A DNA stretch of 64,000 bases from Bolinopsis microptera. Lineage: Eukaryota; Ctenophora; Tentaculata; Lobata; Bolinopsidae. Position numbers and translations under genes: made by a program. The notes below the pieces were generated by a model that worked only from the letters and a program-made list of their open reading frames with translations, ran no database searches and had not been told where the DNA came from. Positions 24,201 through 34,624 of this stretch are shown in pieces (position 1 is the first letter of the stretch; every line of letters begins with the position of its first letter). The stretch is from positions 7,988,635 to 8,052,634 of the forward strand of contig NC_087079.1 of assembly GCF_026151205.1 (NCBI RefSeq), read 5' to 3'.

Positions 24201-27200
24201 AAGTTTTCAAATCTCTGAATTCAAATCTCTGAATTCAAATCTCTGAATTCAAATCTCTGAATTCAAATCTCTGAATTCAAATGACGATCCTATACGAACT
24301 TGATGTCTATTAGTTCCTTAGTTTTTCACTTATCTAATTCTTTTCAAAATTACAAGTTTGTCTTCAGCTGACCTCAGACAAGATTGTAGTTAGCGCAATA
24401 GGAGACTATCCGGAGGTACAAGACGCCGTCCCTCGTACAGTCCTACTCCGTTTTATAATGTAATTATGTAAATCACGCACGACTGGGACCCAAATACCGG
24501 TCTAGAGATTTGGCTACTGAACCGGAAACGGTCGGATATCTATTTTCCTGTTTTACAGACCGGCAAAGTTCCCTGAAAAGGTTTTAAATTTCGACCGCTT
24601 GCGCTGAAATTTGAATTCAGAGATTTGGATAAATTTTTTTAAATGTATCCTGAAAGTTTTTAAATTTCCGATATCGTGCACCTCAGCTTATGCCATTGGA
24701 ACATGTGATCCTATATATGCTAAGGACCAGACAAGTAGCCTTTTTACCCAGCATTTTTTTTGTTTTCAGGTCTCGAGATCTGACTGGTCGGTTCTTAATA
24801 TTATGGATTGTGAAAACACAAAATTGGATGGCAAAATGATTGTTGCAAAAGACAAAGATTATATAAAGATAGCTTTAAATTGCCACGTGCGAGTAGACGT
24901 GCCATCCATTATAATAGTTAATAGTTAGTAATAATTATCCATTATCCAATCGTAAAACATTCGCACAAATCCACATGCAAGTTCAAAATATGTTTAAACA
25001 GTAGCATATTATTCCCATGGTTTACCGCTTACATCAATAATTATCAATTAGGTTTCCAAGAAAATTATCCCGTCTGGAAGTATAACTATTTGGGAAGAAA
25101 ATTATGTATTGCTGATTGGAAATGAGGCAAACACAAACTTAAGAATGTAAAATAAAACTTAAGTACATGTAAAATAGTGGCAAAACAAAGCAACAACAAA
25201 TTAAATATAACCTATGTAACACATATTATACACGTAGTATAATTATGCCTACAAATAACGGAGTTATGATATATACCACGGCACCAACCGACAGGAACCA
25301 ATAACTATATAATATGCGAACATGATTAATAAACAAATTGATAACTATAAATAATCAGCTTCATGATACATATTGACAATGAGTATAATACAGCACAATA
25401 CCTAATACCTATAAATATATATAAGCTGCTGCGGCAAACACTACAATACGCTAGAGTGCAATAACACAAGGGCTCTGCGAGGTGGCAGCTCCCGCTCACA
25501 GTCTCACACACCCGCTCACTGTGTATACAAACACTATAACATTATTATAGGGGGTATTATATATCACTATCGCATAAAATACCACTCCACCTGCCAACCG
25601 GATTCTCCACTTTTTCCGCCTGACTTTTCTCGGCCGATCAGAGGGGAGGGTTCAGTCACGTGACCGGGCTGGCGTCCAATCTAATTCAGTTATTCCAGGC
25701 CTCGTGTTATTACACTGCTATGTTTGGGAGCTCTTTATGCAAAGTAATGTTGAGATTTGCAGGTTATGATATATAATAACATTACGGATAATAATATACA
25801 GAAATCGTGTAGTATATTGGTATCTTATGCTACCTTTTAGGTAGAGCAAATAATTGTGGCATATTATAGCCTTTAAATTGTGGGCGCTGATCTCTTAATA
25901 TAAGTTAATGTGTAAGGTTTATTGTTCTCATTTTTAGGGGCGCACTTTTTCTGTGAGGGTACGGATTATGTGTAATTACTAACTCTGTCACAGAACTCGT
26001 CTTGAAAAGTACACTTTGCTGGCCAACCTCTAAATAAAAATTCTTGAAACGATGCCAGCAACTTCACGAAAAGTTCAGTGAATATTATTTACAGATCATC
26101 TCGGGGGCCTGATTGTCTAATTTTAGTGTCCAAGAATGAATTGTGAATTAGATGAAAATACTTCACTCGATCAACTCATCAGCCGAAACACTCTGTGTCG
26201 CTGGTTAATTTAATTTTTGTTATTCCTCACTGTGAATATGATGCTGTATGAAGTACATAATATGTAAGATATTATCTTAATATGCGAGGTATTATCTTAA
26301 TATGTAAGATATTATCTTAATATGTAAGATATTATCTTAATATGTAAGATATTATCTTAGTATGTAATATGATATAATATTAATAAGTACTAAGATATTA
26401 TCTTCCTCTCAGTAGTACAGTAGTACAGTTGTTCCATCAACAATATTTTGTTTTTTAATTAATCAGTCTTCACTCTTCAGCCAGAGGCAAAATATAAATG
26501 TGATGGGTGCGGATTCGCACTATTGACCTAACAGCGCACTTTCTCGCACTATCGGCCGTTATTCGTTCTATCAGATTTGTGTACTTGGTATCACTATGTA
26601 CAATAACAAAAGATCGACATGCCCGTAATTAATAACTATTGTTAGGATCAAACGTTTTTCTTAACGTAGCATCGAAAACATCGGAAAGTGAAATGTCTTC
26701 TAAAAATCAGGAAAAACGTTTACTTCTATTATTTTTATCAGTAGCAAGTTGGTAATGCATTGAAATGAAATGATGAGGTATTTATATCCCGCTCATATGA
26801 TTAACCAACAACACAAGGAAGGTGGTTAACCATGTCAGAGCGGCTGACTGTGAGTGATGTGAGCAAATGTGTAAAAATGTAAGGCTAAGACAAAATTAAA
26901 ACATCTTTTATTTTAAACCACACTAAACTAAAAAGAAGCAAAGACCATACAATAAATGTAGGTATAATAAAGGTTCAATTTGGTTTGGACACATAGTAAG
27001 ACAGCACAAATATAGGTGAATTCTTCGTATATTTACATCACTAGCCTATAAAAATAAAATTAGGTTAGACTAATGAAAGCAATTTAAAAGTTAACAACTT
27101 GAAAATTCAAAACAGATTTTAATCTGAAACTTTACTAAAGAGCTCAATGTGCTAGGTAGAATGGACAACAGTTTATTCAGCGAGTCACTACAATCCTATT

Positions 27201-30200
27201 TAACCCAAAAATATTAGTTCTAAATTTTGAAATAAGAATGCTCTCTTCTCTATCAAGTTCTGTTGGTCGGACTTTTCTTACTACACCTAATTTAAAAACT
27301 CCCATAGTGAAATCAGATTTATGCGCTAGAAAACAATGCATGGAAAGTGCCGACTTCTCAAATGACAATTCATTATCAATTTTAAACTTGTTTCTGTGTC
27401 CATTCATTCTGATATGAAATGGAGAAACCGTTTGGCCGAAATAGGTATCGTCTTTTAGGCTCTGGGGAAGTTTATTACAAATTTGGCATTGGGCGACATA
27501 AATTATATTGCTGTCCTTACATGTCAACCGGAAATCCAGAGTTAAATCCAAACCATTGACAGTGATGACTTCGTTGGAGTTGAACAGTTGGGGACAGGTT
27601 GCACAGCCTCTCCCGCCACAGTTTTGGCTGACGGTGATAGAATCCGTTTCGGAGCACGAACTGAGTTTTCTATTGCGCACTACTGTGTTGCCTATAGATG
27701 GCTGTTTACGTAGTGCAAACAATATCTGTACGTCTCCGCATAATTGTTTGATGTCCTCACTAGTAGAGTGTACCAACTTCCTAAGTTCAGTGACCTCTTT
27801 GAAAAATTTCACTGAAAAGACAACTTTGTCAGTGATTGGCTTCTTATCTTCCCTCTCATACAATTCGTGTTCTATTGACCTCAAGACTGCTTCAGGCTCT
27901 GTTTCCATTAAGGTCTCCTCCTTGTGTCCACTTTTCATTAGGTCTTCTTTAAGTTCCTCCAGGTCCTCCACACATGTGTGATCCTGCGAATTTCGCTTGA
28001 TCACTCGGATCATCTGTGAGAATACTACTGATTTAAAGACGTGGTTTGGGTGGAAACTATCAGTATTAAGGTAAAGCCTGGCATCAGTCTCTTTCTTAAA
28101 TAGTCTGTAGTCGATGTTGTTGTTCTCCCCCAGGGAGAGTTCTACATCCAAGTAGTTAACTGATTTGCCAAACTGACAATCACCGAACTGAATTCCAAAT
28201 CGTTTTGCGGCTTCATTTAGTTTCGACACAAAAAGATCAAATTGCCTCCTGGAGCCCTTCCAAATTCCAAAGACATCGTCGATGAAGCGTCGCCAGAATA
28301 AAATAAGACTCCATAGCTGTATCATTTCAGAACAGATATTGATGAATAGCACCCAATGAAGCATGATATCAGCGACTTGACGCGAAATACAATTTCCAGT
28401 TGGAATACCCTTTTTGCCTGTGTACACATTTTCTTGAAAAGTGACAAAGGAGTTTGTGAAGATAATCTCCGTGAATGTTTTCAGAATAGCCTTTCGCTTA
28501 TCAATCATAGCACTACCGTTCAGGGCATGTTCCAATGCAGACATAGCTATTTCAGGTTTTATGCTTGGATACAGACTGATCACGTCTAAAGTAAACAAGT
28601 TGATGGTGCTATATTTTGACATGTCTGCAGATTCATTAAGGTTTTTTATGTTACTAAGAAGGTCTGGTGTATCCAGGAGAAACTCCTGTTGGCAATAAAT
28701 CCTACTTACCTCTGTTAGGTATGGGCTAACCCACTTTTCTAGCCTGTAAAGGGGGCCTTCCTTAGTGGCATGGACAAGCCTGGTAGGGGGAACTATTTTC
28801 TCCTCAATCTGTTGTGGACTTAATTTATGCAGCTTAAATAGAGGGTACACATAAGGGACTACTGGTTTGAATACATGTGCATGCATTTGGTTATTATTTT
28901 CATTAAGTCCAGTAATGAGTTTCTTGTCTTTTTCTGTGATTTTCCCCTCTGATAAAGCCAGAAGAACTGCATCCTTAACGTTATTCTTCACATCTGTCAT
29001 TTTCTCCTCAACTGACATTTGGGAATGAGCAAAGTTCTCTCTATCTCCTAAGTTCCTTTGAACACATTCCACAGCTTCCTTATAGTCAAGAATCAAGGTC
29101 GATCCTCCTTTGTCAGCTTTGGTGACAAAGATGTTCTCATCTTCTATATTTTTCAAAATCCATCTCTTCCCTCTCCTCTCTGCTGGTGTCAGGTTAGACT
29201 TTGGGTCAGCAGGCATGAAGCTGTTTACGAAACCCATCAGTTTTGTTTTTATTTCATCAAAGAGCGGGTTGCTGTACTCAGGATGCCTTCTTGAAGGTAT
29301 CCTTAAGCCAGGATGTTCGTCTTCGTTGAAACTATTGTTCTCAGTTGGGTTATCATGAAAGAACGCCTTCCATGAAACTTTACGTAAGAACTCTTTGGTG
29401 TCATACTGAAGGTCTTCCTTACTTGCCTTTTTACTTTCCACAAAGTTCAAGCCTTTGGCCAGATACAAAAATGCTATATCGGGGACTTCTACATGGGACA
29501 GATTTCTCACAACTGTGGACGATAACTCCTTGACTCTCTGTGCCAACCATAACTTTTTCCGGTTCTGCTTGTTTTTCTGGTAGCGTTTGCGCCCGGCCTT
29601 CTTCTTTTCGGCAGATGCTTTTCTCCACTTCTTGCGTTTGGAATTTGAAGAAGGAGGGTTGGCTTCTGTTCCCTGTTTGTTGAGATGAAACTGAATTTTC
29701 TTTTGGTGGGTTTTCCTGATGCGCTCACGAGCCTTTTCAGCCTTGTTTTGAAGGGATTGCAAAGTTGGTCCGGAATCTTCAACAAGTTTAAGCAGTTTGC
29801 TAAACTGTTGGCCCAGCTTAACAATATCTCGATTAGCCTCGACAACTGAACACTCCTTGAGAATGCGGAATCTTGCATCCTTTAAAATGGCTGTCTTCTT
29901 CAACTCCAAGTCCCTATAACTAAACTGTTTACCAATGGCAGGCTTAACACTCGACAAAATTTTCGATCCCAATAACTCCCTGCTATCCATAATACCCAGA
30001 ATCAGGTGCAGCTGCATCTCTCTTTTGATAAGTTTTTCATTAATCGCATGTAACCTAATTTTGAAATCATCTGTATCACTTGGCTCCATATAATAAAGGT
30101 TAGTACAGTGACATAGAAAGGTAGAGATCTTAGACATAGATACTATAAAAACTCGATGAAAAGCAAAAGAAAGTGAATCTTGGCGAATGAATAACTTGTC

Positions 30201-33200
30201 AAGCTGGATCACAATCCCTCAACAGATTGAAATTGAGGCACTTTAGGTTATACGCATGTGTTTTTTATGTTTATACACCCAACACATTGCCATAGTGTGT
30301 TAAATTGTTACGTTATTATATTGAATATAACCTATAATAGCCTCAATTGTGCTGCTCCTTAGCAGCTAGCCCTATACCAGTCATGAGTCATCCTGCCCAT
30401 ATAATAGGTGGGAATCCTGCCCATATAATTAAAGAGCCTTCTATGAGGATAATTGTATACATCTTGTTTTGTCTGGAATCTTAGTATTACCGTAGACAAT
30501 AAACTTGTATACTACGCTGTTGACTAATCCAACCTGTGAGTACTAATCCTGTACCTGGCATAAGTCCCGCTCACATTGGGACGTCCGCTAAGTTTCTCCA
30601 TGTAATCTCCCTGTAATCCGACTTCTATGACCCTAAATATTTGAATAACACTATTTACTCCGGTACACTTTTTCACCAGTGGGGCATTTCTCGGAATCAC
30701 GCCCTTTTTGTCCGCACCCATATCACGACCCTCACTATAAATTATCTCAGCTTCTGATCGAGATACAGAACTTAGCCATGAACCAAAATGTGCCTAAGAT
30801 GCATGTTTATATTAGTGCTATGAACATAATATTTAAGGCCTAAGAGACTTTGTTTTTGAGAAATCGCCAAAAATCCGATTATACTATATTAGCAGTCTCG
30901 CTGGTCGTGATGATACCATGTTACGTGGAAATGAAGATCGGCGGAAGAGTAAGATTCTTGGTTCATTGTTGTGTAGTGAATGTGATATAGCTGCTCGATG
31001 CATTGTTGGGAACAATGCCTTCTATAAGTTCTATCTGGTCTCAGCAGAATATCTCCGTTACCAGAAAGATAGCAGTATACGAAGCCCAAATTGTATCAAT
31101 CATCATGTTTAATTGCAGTAGTTGGTGTCCTACTGCAAAGTCACTAGAAAAATTAGACATTTGCGTTAAAGTTTGCTGTCACAACAAACTGTAAAGGGCG
31201 CGTCAGTGCGCATCGTAAGAATTTGTCCAAGATTATTGTGAATGATAAATGATTTGACCCGTAGAGGTTTAAAATTTAACTCTTTGAAATTGAATGATCT
31301 TAAGAAACTTAAGATATTAGCCGATGATCCCACATCCAGAAACACGCCATCTTGCCAGGCAAGCAGGCAGCCTGGGAGGAAATATTTTTTCCCGATCCAT
31401 GACTCAAAAGTGCCGAAGGCACAAAAGAGTCAAGGACAAGGGTTAGCGATCGACGTTTTTTTTGTATATGGTAGCTTTGCGACCGTGTGTGCGAGTGTGC
31501 GACCGAACGTGCCTGCGATCGAGCACTGTTATCGCCCACGTGACTTCCTGCGCAAAGTTATTTTGCGTGACAATCTGAATTATATAATTGTTGGCGCGCG
31601 GCGCTGAACCAACCAAGTACATTATTAATTTCATCATGTACGTATCCCACTAGGCACTAATTAATAGCATATTATTATTATTTTGAGTTAGTATTACTAT
31701 TTTGCACAGTTCCGTGTCAGGTTGCATAAACAATAAACATATGGTTACATAGAAGTATACATGATACACGATTTTCAAATTCAATATAGAATTATATTAA
31801 CTGGGCGGCGCTCGGCAGTCGGCATGTCACTTCGCCATATTTGCATGTTTATATAAACAGTAAAGACTGGGCCGTCCCCAGGTTGTATGGAATATGATAA
31901 ATACGCCATCACGGATCGGGAAATTGAGCGGCCATCCACAAAAGAAAAGCGGCTGCATTTCTTGTTTGGGAGGAAAAAACGGGTGGAAAAAGAGGAAATT
32001 TTTGAGAAGTTACTCCTAAATTTCGAAATATTTTTTTGGAATAAAGACAAATTAATTGAGGAAATTTTTGAAGAAAATTTTTCGATTGTATAAAATTCAA
32101 AGAGGAACATCCTGTCAGTTTTGGAACACAGTGAAATATTCTGATTGGAGAATGCAGATTGCTGTTGTGAAGTTACCAAATTTACGTGAGTACTTGATTC
32201 TTTTCAATCCCAATTTATTACTGTCCTACAAATTTCTTTAATGCCAAATGTCGTCTAAAACACCCTATTTCGCAAAAATTTTCCGGGGGCTGGACCCCGC
32301 TGGGGGCTGTGCCCCCAGACCCCTGCCACAGCTTGCTCGCTTCCCTCGCTGCGCAGCTGGATTGGACACATCGACTCGCTTCGCTCGCAAACAGCCCCCC
32401 AAAGAAAAATCCTGGCTACGTCCCTGCTCGTGAATTGGTCCAGTGTTTAAAATTTGCGAGCGAAACGAGCGGGCCACAGAAAAGAAGGCAAACTTGCAAG
32501 CGAAGCGAACGGGCCACAGAATTTAGAAAAAACGCATCTGGGAGGAAATATAAAACTTTCTGGATGTGGGCCGATGATAGAGTTGCTTGGAGAAACAAAT
32601 TTTACTCTAGCTGTCTTGATCTGTACTGATCACCATTTTAGGATGTCTTGATTTCCTTTAGGGGTTTTGAATATTTTAATGGTGTAAACAGTTTCTTAAT
32701 AATAGCAGTCTCGCGAGTAACAATTATAACACTTATTTCAATATATCTCAGCTTCTGATTGGAGCTAAGCGCTCATCTTGGGTTTTAAAATGGTCAGAAT
32801 CGTCATATTGAGTGGGGTAGGGGATGGTTTTAAAGTCTTCAGACTTCAGGTTGTTGAGTTGTTTTTACGCTCTCGCGAGTAGCGATAGATGCACTTAACT
32901 CAAGATATCTCAGCTTCTGGTATGAGTTAAACGCTCATCTTGAGCATTGAAATGGTCAGAATTATCACATTGAGTGGGGTAGAGCATGGTTTCAAAGTCT
33001 TCAGACTTCAGGTTGTTGAATTAGTAGCTGAGATGATTTATAGTGGTGGTCGTGATATGGGTGCGGTCAAAAAGGGCGTGATTCCGAGAAATGCCCCACT
33101 GGTGAATAAGTGTACCCGAGTAAATACTAGTGTTATTTAAATATTTAGGGTCATATAAGTCGGATTACATGGAGAAACTTAGCGGACGTCCCAATATGGG

Positions 33201-34624
33201 TGGGACTTTTGCCAGGTACAGGATTATACCAAGAGGCTGCAGATTTGCAGCCTCTTGGTACTTTCGGCTTTGAGAAACATCTTCTGATCCTAACAAGGTT
33301 GTAAGCAAACATGAACAGTTCTCTTACTCAACCTAGGAAAGGGCTGTTGCTGGACACAAATAAGTCCCCTAAGTCTCAACTTTTTAGTTAGTTATTGTTT
33401 AAAAACACACCAAAACCTGTCACACTTTCAGTTGGAACAAGTTGAAGCTACATCAATAGTCAGTACAGTAACAGGTATACTGGACAAGGCGACAGCACAG
33501 TCTACAGAGGTGGATCTCAACACACTTGCTCCCAGGTAACGGGGGTTATTTGCTCCCAGGTAACCGGGGTTATTTGCTCCCAGATAACCGGGGTTATTTG
33601 CTTCCCAGGTAACCGGGGTTATTTGCTCCCAGGTAACCGGGGTTATTTGCCCCCAGGTAACCGGGGTTATTTGCTCCCAGGTAACCGGGGTTATTTGCTC
33701 CCAGGTAACCGGGGTTATTTGCTCTTTGTATTATTTGAGGGTGTTAAAGGCCAAGGGTCACTATTGATCTTACTATACTTCGCTTATAAATTAATAACTA
33801 GTCTCAGTGCGGTTAATTTGTTACGTAGCAGTTATAAAACTGCATGGTTGTTCCTTATCTGCATTCTGCTCATCAACCGTTTATTTGAGACGGTTCACAT
33901 ATTCCGGTAAAATGTATCCTTACTCGTTTAACATTTAATTCACGATATACAGGGTTTAAAATTCACGATATACAAGGTGTCCCAAAATAACAGTTTTATA
34001 ACGTTATTTGTGACATCGGCTGTAGAGAATGACCTCCGGAGTCCGTGTAAGGATTTCCAGGCCTCTAGTTCATTTGAGTAGGGTATAATGGCAGCCTCAT
34101 GAAAATCTTTCACAAATTTTCCAACCTCTCATTCATTTTCATCCTCTCTGCTTGTTCTGGGTGATGAAAATCATGAGATGCTGGAACCTCACAGGAGTCG
34201 TGTAATTAGTAGTTGGTTGAGGGAGTCATGTGCTGATTGAGTAACTGACGATTTGTTAGCATGCTGAGTAACGATCATCTAGTTATTCAATGAGGTGATA
34301 AACTGATCCCACAAGCTCACTAGATCAGCTGTTTACAGGATGGATCATATGATTGTCACGCAGCTAATGAATGAGTTAGAGCCTTAAAATTTTTGGAGTT
34401 GATTCAGTTTTAGATTTTGAGCATTTGGGACACCCTGTATAACCTAGAAATTAAACTTCTGCAGGAAAGCTAACTGGGATTTGAAGAGAGATGTGGAGAA
34501 GAAATTATCAAAATTAGAACGAAGAACAAAACGAGCGATGGCAGAGATGATACGGGAGAAGTTGAAAGCTGAGCGGGACATCATAGCTGGGGCAGGACAA
34601 GACGAGGGAAACGATAGCGACTGA
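21247..34624 (+). CDS. CCDC12: CCDC12 / cwf18-family spliceosome protein
   Basis: Three exons join in phase: 21247-21357, 33432-33535 and 34465-34624, encoding 124 residues (human 166; the N-terminal extension is absent or in an unseen exon). Exon 1 gives RKRLKFRCYKPHDNQLQ, matching the FRNYxPxD motif of the cwf18 family. Exon 2 gives STEVDLNTLAPR. Exon 3 gives KANWDLKRDVEKKLSKLERR followed by TKRAMAEMIREKLKAE, the highly conserved C-terminal coiled coil. Family members sit in activated spliceosomes in the nucleus. Intron 1 is 12 kb and hosts two opposite-strand mobile-derived ORFs. Both donors are followed by tandem arrays that repeat the donor itself (21314-21664 and 33527-33729). I chose the ATG at 21247 because of its AACAATG context and the lack of an obvious upstream exon. 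Confidence 0.92.
21314..21664 (+). repeat. 51-bp tandem array repeating the exon 1 end and 5' splice site of CCDC12
   Basis: Seven copies of the exon 1 end plus donor occur at exact 51-bp spacing. Donor GTs lie at 21358, 21409, 21460, 21511, 21562, 21613 and 21664, each preceded by AAACAG. Each unit also carries an acceptor-like TTTCAG or GTTCAG just after the donor. Read through, the first five units stay in the CCDC12 frame and repeat the FRCYKPHDNQLQGKQ motif every 17 residues. A TAG at 21565 then ends the frame. Confidence 0.95.
22283..24052 (-). CDS. Crypton tyrosine-recombinase-derived protein, catalytically degraded
   Basis: A 589-residue uninterrupted frame lies antisense in CCDC12 intron 1. 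Residues about 55-330 resemble the DUF3504/Crypton-type recombinase region found in proteins such as QRICH1 and ZMYM2: KTTQWALNTFNSWRH, then SRKQWDNLWDKGLLGESDP, then VWYSGQPVGQNLLRTTVKTV. The C-terminal end FKDCTIQNVTINIY is also typical of animal Crypton-derived proteins. Where active enzymes have the second catalytic HxxR and the following GH...Y block, this frame has SSHSLDRDLL and no tyrosine block. The first arginine position also looks replaced. The middle holds a Thr-rich TTP repeat-like stretch. An intact long frame without catalytic residues suggests either recent decay or host use as a DNA-binding protein. No intron or flanking repeat was identified. Confidence 0.7.
   Translation of the reverse strand: MTQETQEVHLSLGEGRRQEEEGLEKRVGLITCKDGITRPHVLPISPVTRTANSNTEKTTQWALNTFNSWRHSRETDTNKIPDLTQSSKEELNFWLSQFVRECKQKDGRDYKHQNLYAMMCGLARHIKKDRPRLNILDDPGMADLKFNLQEVMRILQVRQAQVCTVPGTKLSRKQWDNLWDKGLLGESDPSSLFHAVYFLFVTVTGLTSAVQLRSLTTQNIVVTSDPESNNIVTTYYPNDDNRGCRSERAAIRCMESDRKNPRSFGRLLELYLSKLPSDCLELWMRASWKSSDKNKVWYSGQPVGQNLLRTTVKTVCQLANYEGNYSSHSLDRDLLNWENYNIEHLATSSRDIPNPKQSVELKCSGIKREFVEETLPRVTLNTHLITSPPTSTFTSKRLRSSQPLDETILLPNSDNALPPENLALPLLSFGPSSLNLDNNARVVTFTPRVVTTPSQSYAIASVYPLVDVVSTPRDVITTSHEVITTPQIDVMNTPRDFTQSQHANTVDPLAGEQDVNDRKNVTDSNQERKVNADRNHDQSRSNIISNDDLRNVNVDIPGHVDKCMGLFKDCTIQNVTINIYLSKTGENRH
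24206..24282. repeat. Five tandem 14-bp units
   Basis: AAATCTCTGAATTC is repeated five times. A single inverted copy (GAATTCAGAGATTT) occurs at about 24613. Confidence 0.9.
26261..26360. repeat. Five tandem 20-bp units
   Basis: Units of TATGTAAGATATTATCTTAA, with one variant (TATGCGAGGT...). The unit contains the near-palindrome AAGATATTATCTT. Confidence 0.95.
27177..30212 (-). mobile_element. Penelope-like retroelement with intact RT and GIY-YIG endonuclease ORF
   Basis: One 1011-residue frame on the minus strand, inside CCDC12 intron 1. Residues 1-260 include a basic stretch (KKKAGRKRYQKNKQNRKKL). The RT core has VTKADKGGSTLILD (about 363-376), DVISLYPSI (543-551), KKGIPTGNCIS (600-610), FIDDVF (643-648) and YLDVELSL (687-694), the set expected of Penelope-like elements. 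A Cys cluster (CGGRGCATC, about 865-873) precedes the GIY-YIG endonuclease: IIYVAQCQIC (903-912), YFGQT (924-928), a catalytic-type RMNGHR (935-940), the glutamate in LDREESILISKF (about 987-998) and GLNR near the end. All catalytic positions I can check are present, so it may have been active recently. Family ORFs copy RNA at telomeric or internal nicks. The outer boundaries and terminal repeats could not be fixed. Confidence 0.93.
31405..31435. repeat. GAA-loop hairpin
   Basis: GACTCAAAAGTGCC, a GAA loop, then GGCACAAAAGAGTC. The arms form two short stems (GTGCC/GGCAC and GACTC/GAGTC) separated by A-rich bulges. The loop is the same C(GAA)G type as in the ~100-bp elements at 40614 and 58550. 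Confidence 0.7.
32277..32540. repeat. GC-rich dispersed-repeat-like patch
   Basis: A GC-rich patch in AT-rich DNA, with GGGGGCTGTGCCCCCAGACC and AAAATCCTGGCTACGTCCCT. It continues into GCGAGCGAAACGAGCGGGCC-type repeats. It looks like a short mobile repeat; the class is unknown. Confidence 0.45.
32705..33030. repeat. Imperfect tandem duplication, ~165-bp units
   Basis: Two diverged copies share CTCGCGAGTA, TATCTCAGCTTCTG, ATTGAGTGGGGTAG and CAGACTTCAGGTTGTTGA. The second copy runs into the right arm of the 30528-33235 inverted repeat. Confidence 0.75.
33527..33729 (+). repeat. 24-bp tandem array repeating the 5' splice site of CCDC12 exon 2
   Basis: Exon 2 ends TTGCTCCCAG, followed by the donor GTAAC. 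The 24-bp unit GTAACCGGGGTTATT + TGCTCCCAG is repeated about eight times. It places a CAG/GTAAC donor at 33536, 33560, 33609, 33633, 33657, 33681 and 33705. The copy at 33584 has AT instead of GT. Every unit starts with GT and ends with CAG. In the CCDC12 frame each unit contains a TAA, so use of a later donor would add a premature stop. Confidence 0.95.
33730..34464. other. CCDC12 intron 2, nothing else recognised
   Basis: After the donor array I see only short direct repeats (TTCACGATATACAGGG twice near 33938 and 33963) before the acceptor CTTCTGCAG. Confidence 0.5.

Larger units (their letters stand above)
24053..27176. other. CCDC12 intron 1, no gene recognised
   Basis: AT-rich intron DNA. 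It holds five AAATCTCTGAATTC units at about 24206-24282 and five 20-bp units at 26261-26360. An exon-like frame at 24770-24928 follows a good acceptor (TTTTTGTTTTCAG), but I cannot link it to any protein family. Confidence 0.5.
30528..33235. repeat. Inverted repeat pair, ~200-bp arms
   Basis: The arm at about 30528-30745 (minus) matches the arm at about 33030-33235 (plus) over GTCGTGATATGGGTGCGG, AAAAGGGCGTGATTCCGAGA, AATGCCCCACTGGTGAA and GAGAAACTTAGCGGACGTCC. The arms enclose about 2.3 kb. They may be the ends of a TIR element or two copies of one repeat in opposite orientation. Confidence 0.7.
30213..33431. other. CCDC12 intron 1, repeat-rich
   Basis: No gene recognised. The stretch contains a long inverted repeat pair, a hairpin at 31405-31435, a GC-rich SINE-like patch at about 32277-32540 and a tandem duplication at about 32705-33030, listed separately. 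Confidence 0.5.

Noticed and set aside
24770..24928. Possible exon after a strong acceptor in CCDC12 intron 1
   Set aside because: The three CCDC12 exons already join in phase at normal length, and the peptide matches nothing known to me.
26261..26360. 20-bp units with GTAAGAT as a donor array
   Set aside because: Not next to any exon; the unit is better explained as a palindromic AT-rich repeat.
31781..32241. Frames on both strands in CCDC12 intron 1
   Set aside because: Overlapping open frames in AT-rich DNA without motifs.
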